A stretch of 64,000 nt of DNA from the NCBI RefSeq assembly GCF_003851685.1, contig NZ_CP027727.1, positions 372,001 through 436,000 on the forward strand, in the 5' to 3' direction. Below the pieces are notes generated by a model. The model was given only the letters and a program-made list of their open reading frames with translations. It was not told where the DNA came from and made no database searches. A program made the translations under genes and the position numbers. Origin of the DNA: Pseudomonas sp. R5-89-07. Lineage in GTDB: Bacteria > Pseudomonadota > Gammaproteobacteria > Pseudomonadales > Pseudomonadaceae. Position 1 is the stretch's first letter. Every line of letters begins with the position of its first letter. Below, piece after piece: positions 62,628 through 64,000 of this stretch.

Positions 62628-62660
62628 AATGTGGGAGGGGCAAGCCCCCTCCCACATTTT
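62628..62660. repeat. Compact single REP hairpin
   Basis: AATGTGGGAGGGG-CAAG-CCCCCTCCCACATT: REP arms joined with a 4-base loop and followed by TTTTT, so it could terminate blc or hutF transcription. Confidence 0.8.
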
Positions 62661-64000
62661 TTACCCGAGTAAGCTTCTCAAGACTTGAGTGAATGCCCGG
62701 CCGCTTTCTTCCTCGCCAGCATGATGTCCATCGCGCACCACCCACTGGCCGTTGACCAGCACATCCCGCACCTGTCGATCACCGCCGGCAAACAACCAGC
62801 GGTTGAGAATCCCGTCCTCGCTGGCCGTCGCCAGGTAGGGATCGCTACCGTCCAGCACGATCCAATCCGCACGCTTGCCTACTTCCAATCGGCCAATCGG
62901 CTGGCCCAATGCCTGGGCGCCGCCGTCCAATGCGGCATCGAACAGCGTACGTCCGACCATCGGCTGATCGCTGCGATACAAGCGATTACGCCGCTGGTCC
63001 CGCAGACGCTGCCCGTATTCCAGCCAACGCAATTCTTCCACCACGCTCAGTGACACATGGCTGTCGGACCCGATGCCCATGCGTCCACCCTGGGCAAGAA
63101 AATCCACCGCCGGAAAAATCCCGTCACCCAGGTTGGCCTCGGTGGTCAGGCACAAGCCGGCAATCGCGCGGCTTTTGGCCATGCGCGTGACCTCGGCGGA
63201 GTCGGCATGGGTGGCATGCACCAGGCACCAGCGTTCATCGACGTCAACGTTGTCATACAGCCACTGCAACGGGCGTTTGCCGCTCCAGGCCAGGCAGTCG
63301 TCGACTTCTTTTTGCTGTTCGGCGATGTGGATGTGCACCGGACACGCCTTATCGCTGGCGGCCAGCACGTGCTTGATCTGCTCGGGTGTGACCGCGCGCA
63401 GGGAGTGGAAACACAGGCCCAGTTGCTGCGCAGGTTGCGCGGCGAGCATCGGCTGCAAGCGCGCCTGCAAGTCCAGATAGTTTTCGGTGCTGTTGATAAA
63501 CCGGCGCTGCCCGTCGTTGGGCGCCTGGCCACCGAACCCCGAATGCGTATAAAGCACCGGCAGCAGTGTCAGGCCGATCCCGCTACTGGCGGCGGCCTGG
63601 CTGATCTGCTGCGACAGCTCCGTGCGGTCGGCGTAGGGCTGGCCGCTGACGTCGTGGTGCACATAATGAAACTCGGCCACCGAGGTGTAGCCGGCCTTGA
63701 GCATCTCGATGTACAACTGACGGGCGATGACCTGCAACTGCTCGGGGTTGATCTTGCCGACCATGCGGTACATCAGGTCACGCCAGGTCCAGAAGCTGTC
63801 GTTCGGATTACCCGCCACTTCCGCCAATCCCGCCATGGCGCGCTGAAATGCGTGGGAATGCAGGTTCGGCATGCCGGCCAGTACCGGACCTCTCAGCCGT
63901 TCGGCGCCCTCCGCGCTGGCATTGGCCTCAACCTGTGTCAGCACCCCATCGGCGCTGACTTCAAGACGTACATCATTGGCCCATCCATTAGGCAGCAGTG
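62661..64000 (-). CDS. hutF: Formimidoylglutamate deiminase (5' end outside window)
   Basis: At least 446 codons; the reading frame stays open past the first ATG-less region and reaches the window edge (NGWANDVRLEVSADG at the end), so the start lies outside. Amidohydrolase metal site GMPNLHSHAFQRAMAG. HutF phrases are VHIHIAEQQKEVDDCLAWSG, LVHATHADSAEV and GSDSHVSLSV. It converts N-formimidoyl-glutamate to N-formyl-glutamate in the five-step histidine degradation route of pseudomonads. Other hut genes are expected just beyond the window. Confidence 0.95.
   Translation of the reverse strand, partial: LLPNGWANDVRLEVSADGVLTQVEANASAEGAERLRGPVLAGMPNLHSHAFQRAMAGLAEVAGNPNDSFWTWRDLMYRMVGKINPEQLQVIARQLYIEMLKAGYTSVAEFHYVHHDVSGQPYADRTELSQQISQAAASSGIGLTLLPVLYTHSGFGGQAPNDGQRRFINSTENYLDLQARLQPMLAAQPAQQLGLCFHSLRAVTPEQIKHVLAASDKACPVHIHIAEQQKEVDDCLAWSGKRPLQWLYDNVDVDERWCLVHATHADSAEVTRMAKSRAIAGLCLTTEANLGDGIFPAVDFLAQGGRMGIGSDSHVSLSVVEELRWLEYGQRLRDQRRNRLYRSDQPMVGRTLFDAALDGGAQALGQPIGRLEVGKRADWIVLDGSDPYLATASEDGILNRWLFAGGDRQVRDVLVNGQWVVRDGHHAGEEESGRAFTQVLRSLLG

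Overview
The window looks like a chromosomal segment of a Pseudomonas of the fluorescens group. Support comes from the high-GC coding style, the dense 'GTGGGAGGGGGCTTGCCCCCGAT'-type REP pairs, and pseudomonad gene orders (hisBH-HisAF, ntrBC beside glnA, gpmI-envC-ctpA, yibN-grxC-secB, mutY-yggX). Species is inferred from these signs only; no database was searched.

Layout. 0-3.5 kb: end of a GabP-like permease, a small unknown gene, a BASS/ACR3-type transporter and a GT-C (GT39/ArnT-like) membrane glycosyltransferase. 3.5-19.4 kb: the accessory highlight, a contact-dependent growth inhibition (CDI) locus. It has cdiB (TpsB exporter), a 3531-residue cdiA ending in a PD-(D/E)XK-like toxin, and a candidate cdiI. 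A lower-GC array of toxin tails and intact immunity-like genes follows. It is broken up by an IS4-family transposase remnant and by three copies of a hairpin element (13-bp arms GGGGTCAGACCAC/GTGGTCTGACCCC). 19.4-26 kb: a lipoprotein, tRNA-Phe, yggX, mutY, an AsmA protein and an OFA-family MFS transporter.

26-37 kb: the his cluster (hisB, hisH, DUF2164, hisA, hisF) plus a periplasmic solute-binding protein. Facing it are an envelope/peptidoglycan set (divergent polysaccharide deacetylase, ctpA, envC) and gpmI. A rhodanese-like protein, grxC and secB follow. 37-45 kb: trmL, a small membrane protein, a tandem pair of structured hairpins with compensatory changes, then the nitrogen control genes ntrC, ntrB and glnA. 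A secreted chorismate mutase sits between ntrB and glnA, bracketed by REP pairs. thiI diverges from glnA. glnA has a good sigma-54 promoter and ntrB has an NtrC-type palindrome upstream.

45-64 kb: typA, a YkgJ-type cysteine-cluster protein, glgP, a 1618-residue protein of the DUF6543 (dermonecrotic-toxin-like) type with three degenerate C-terminal repeats, a DUF2339-DUF3999 envelope pair, fbp, a small lipoprotein, a Blc lipocalin, and hutF running off the window end.

Most genes outside 3.5-19.4 kb and 50.4-55.3 kb are core metabolism or housekeeping. The two accessory blocks look devoted to competition with other cells.
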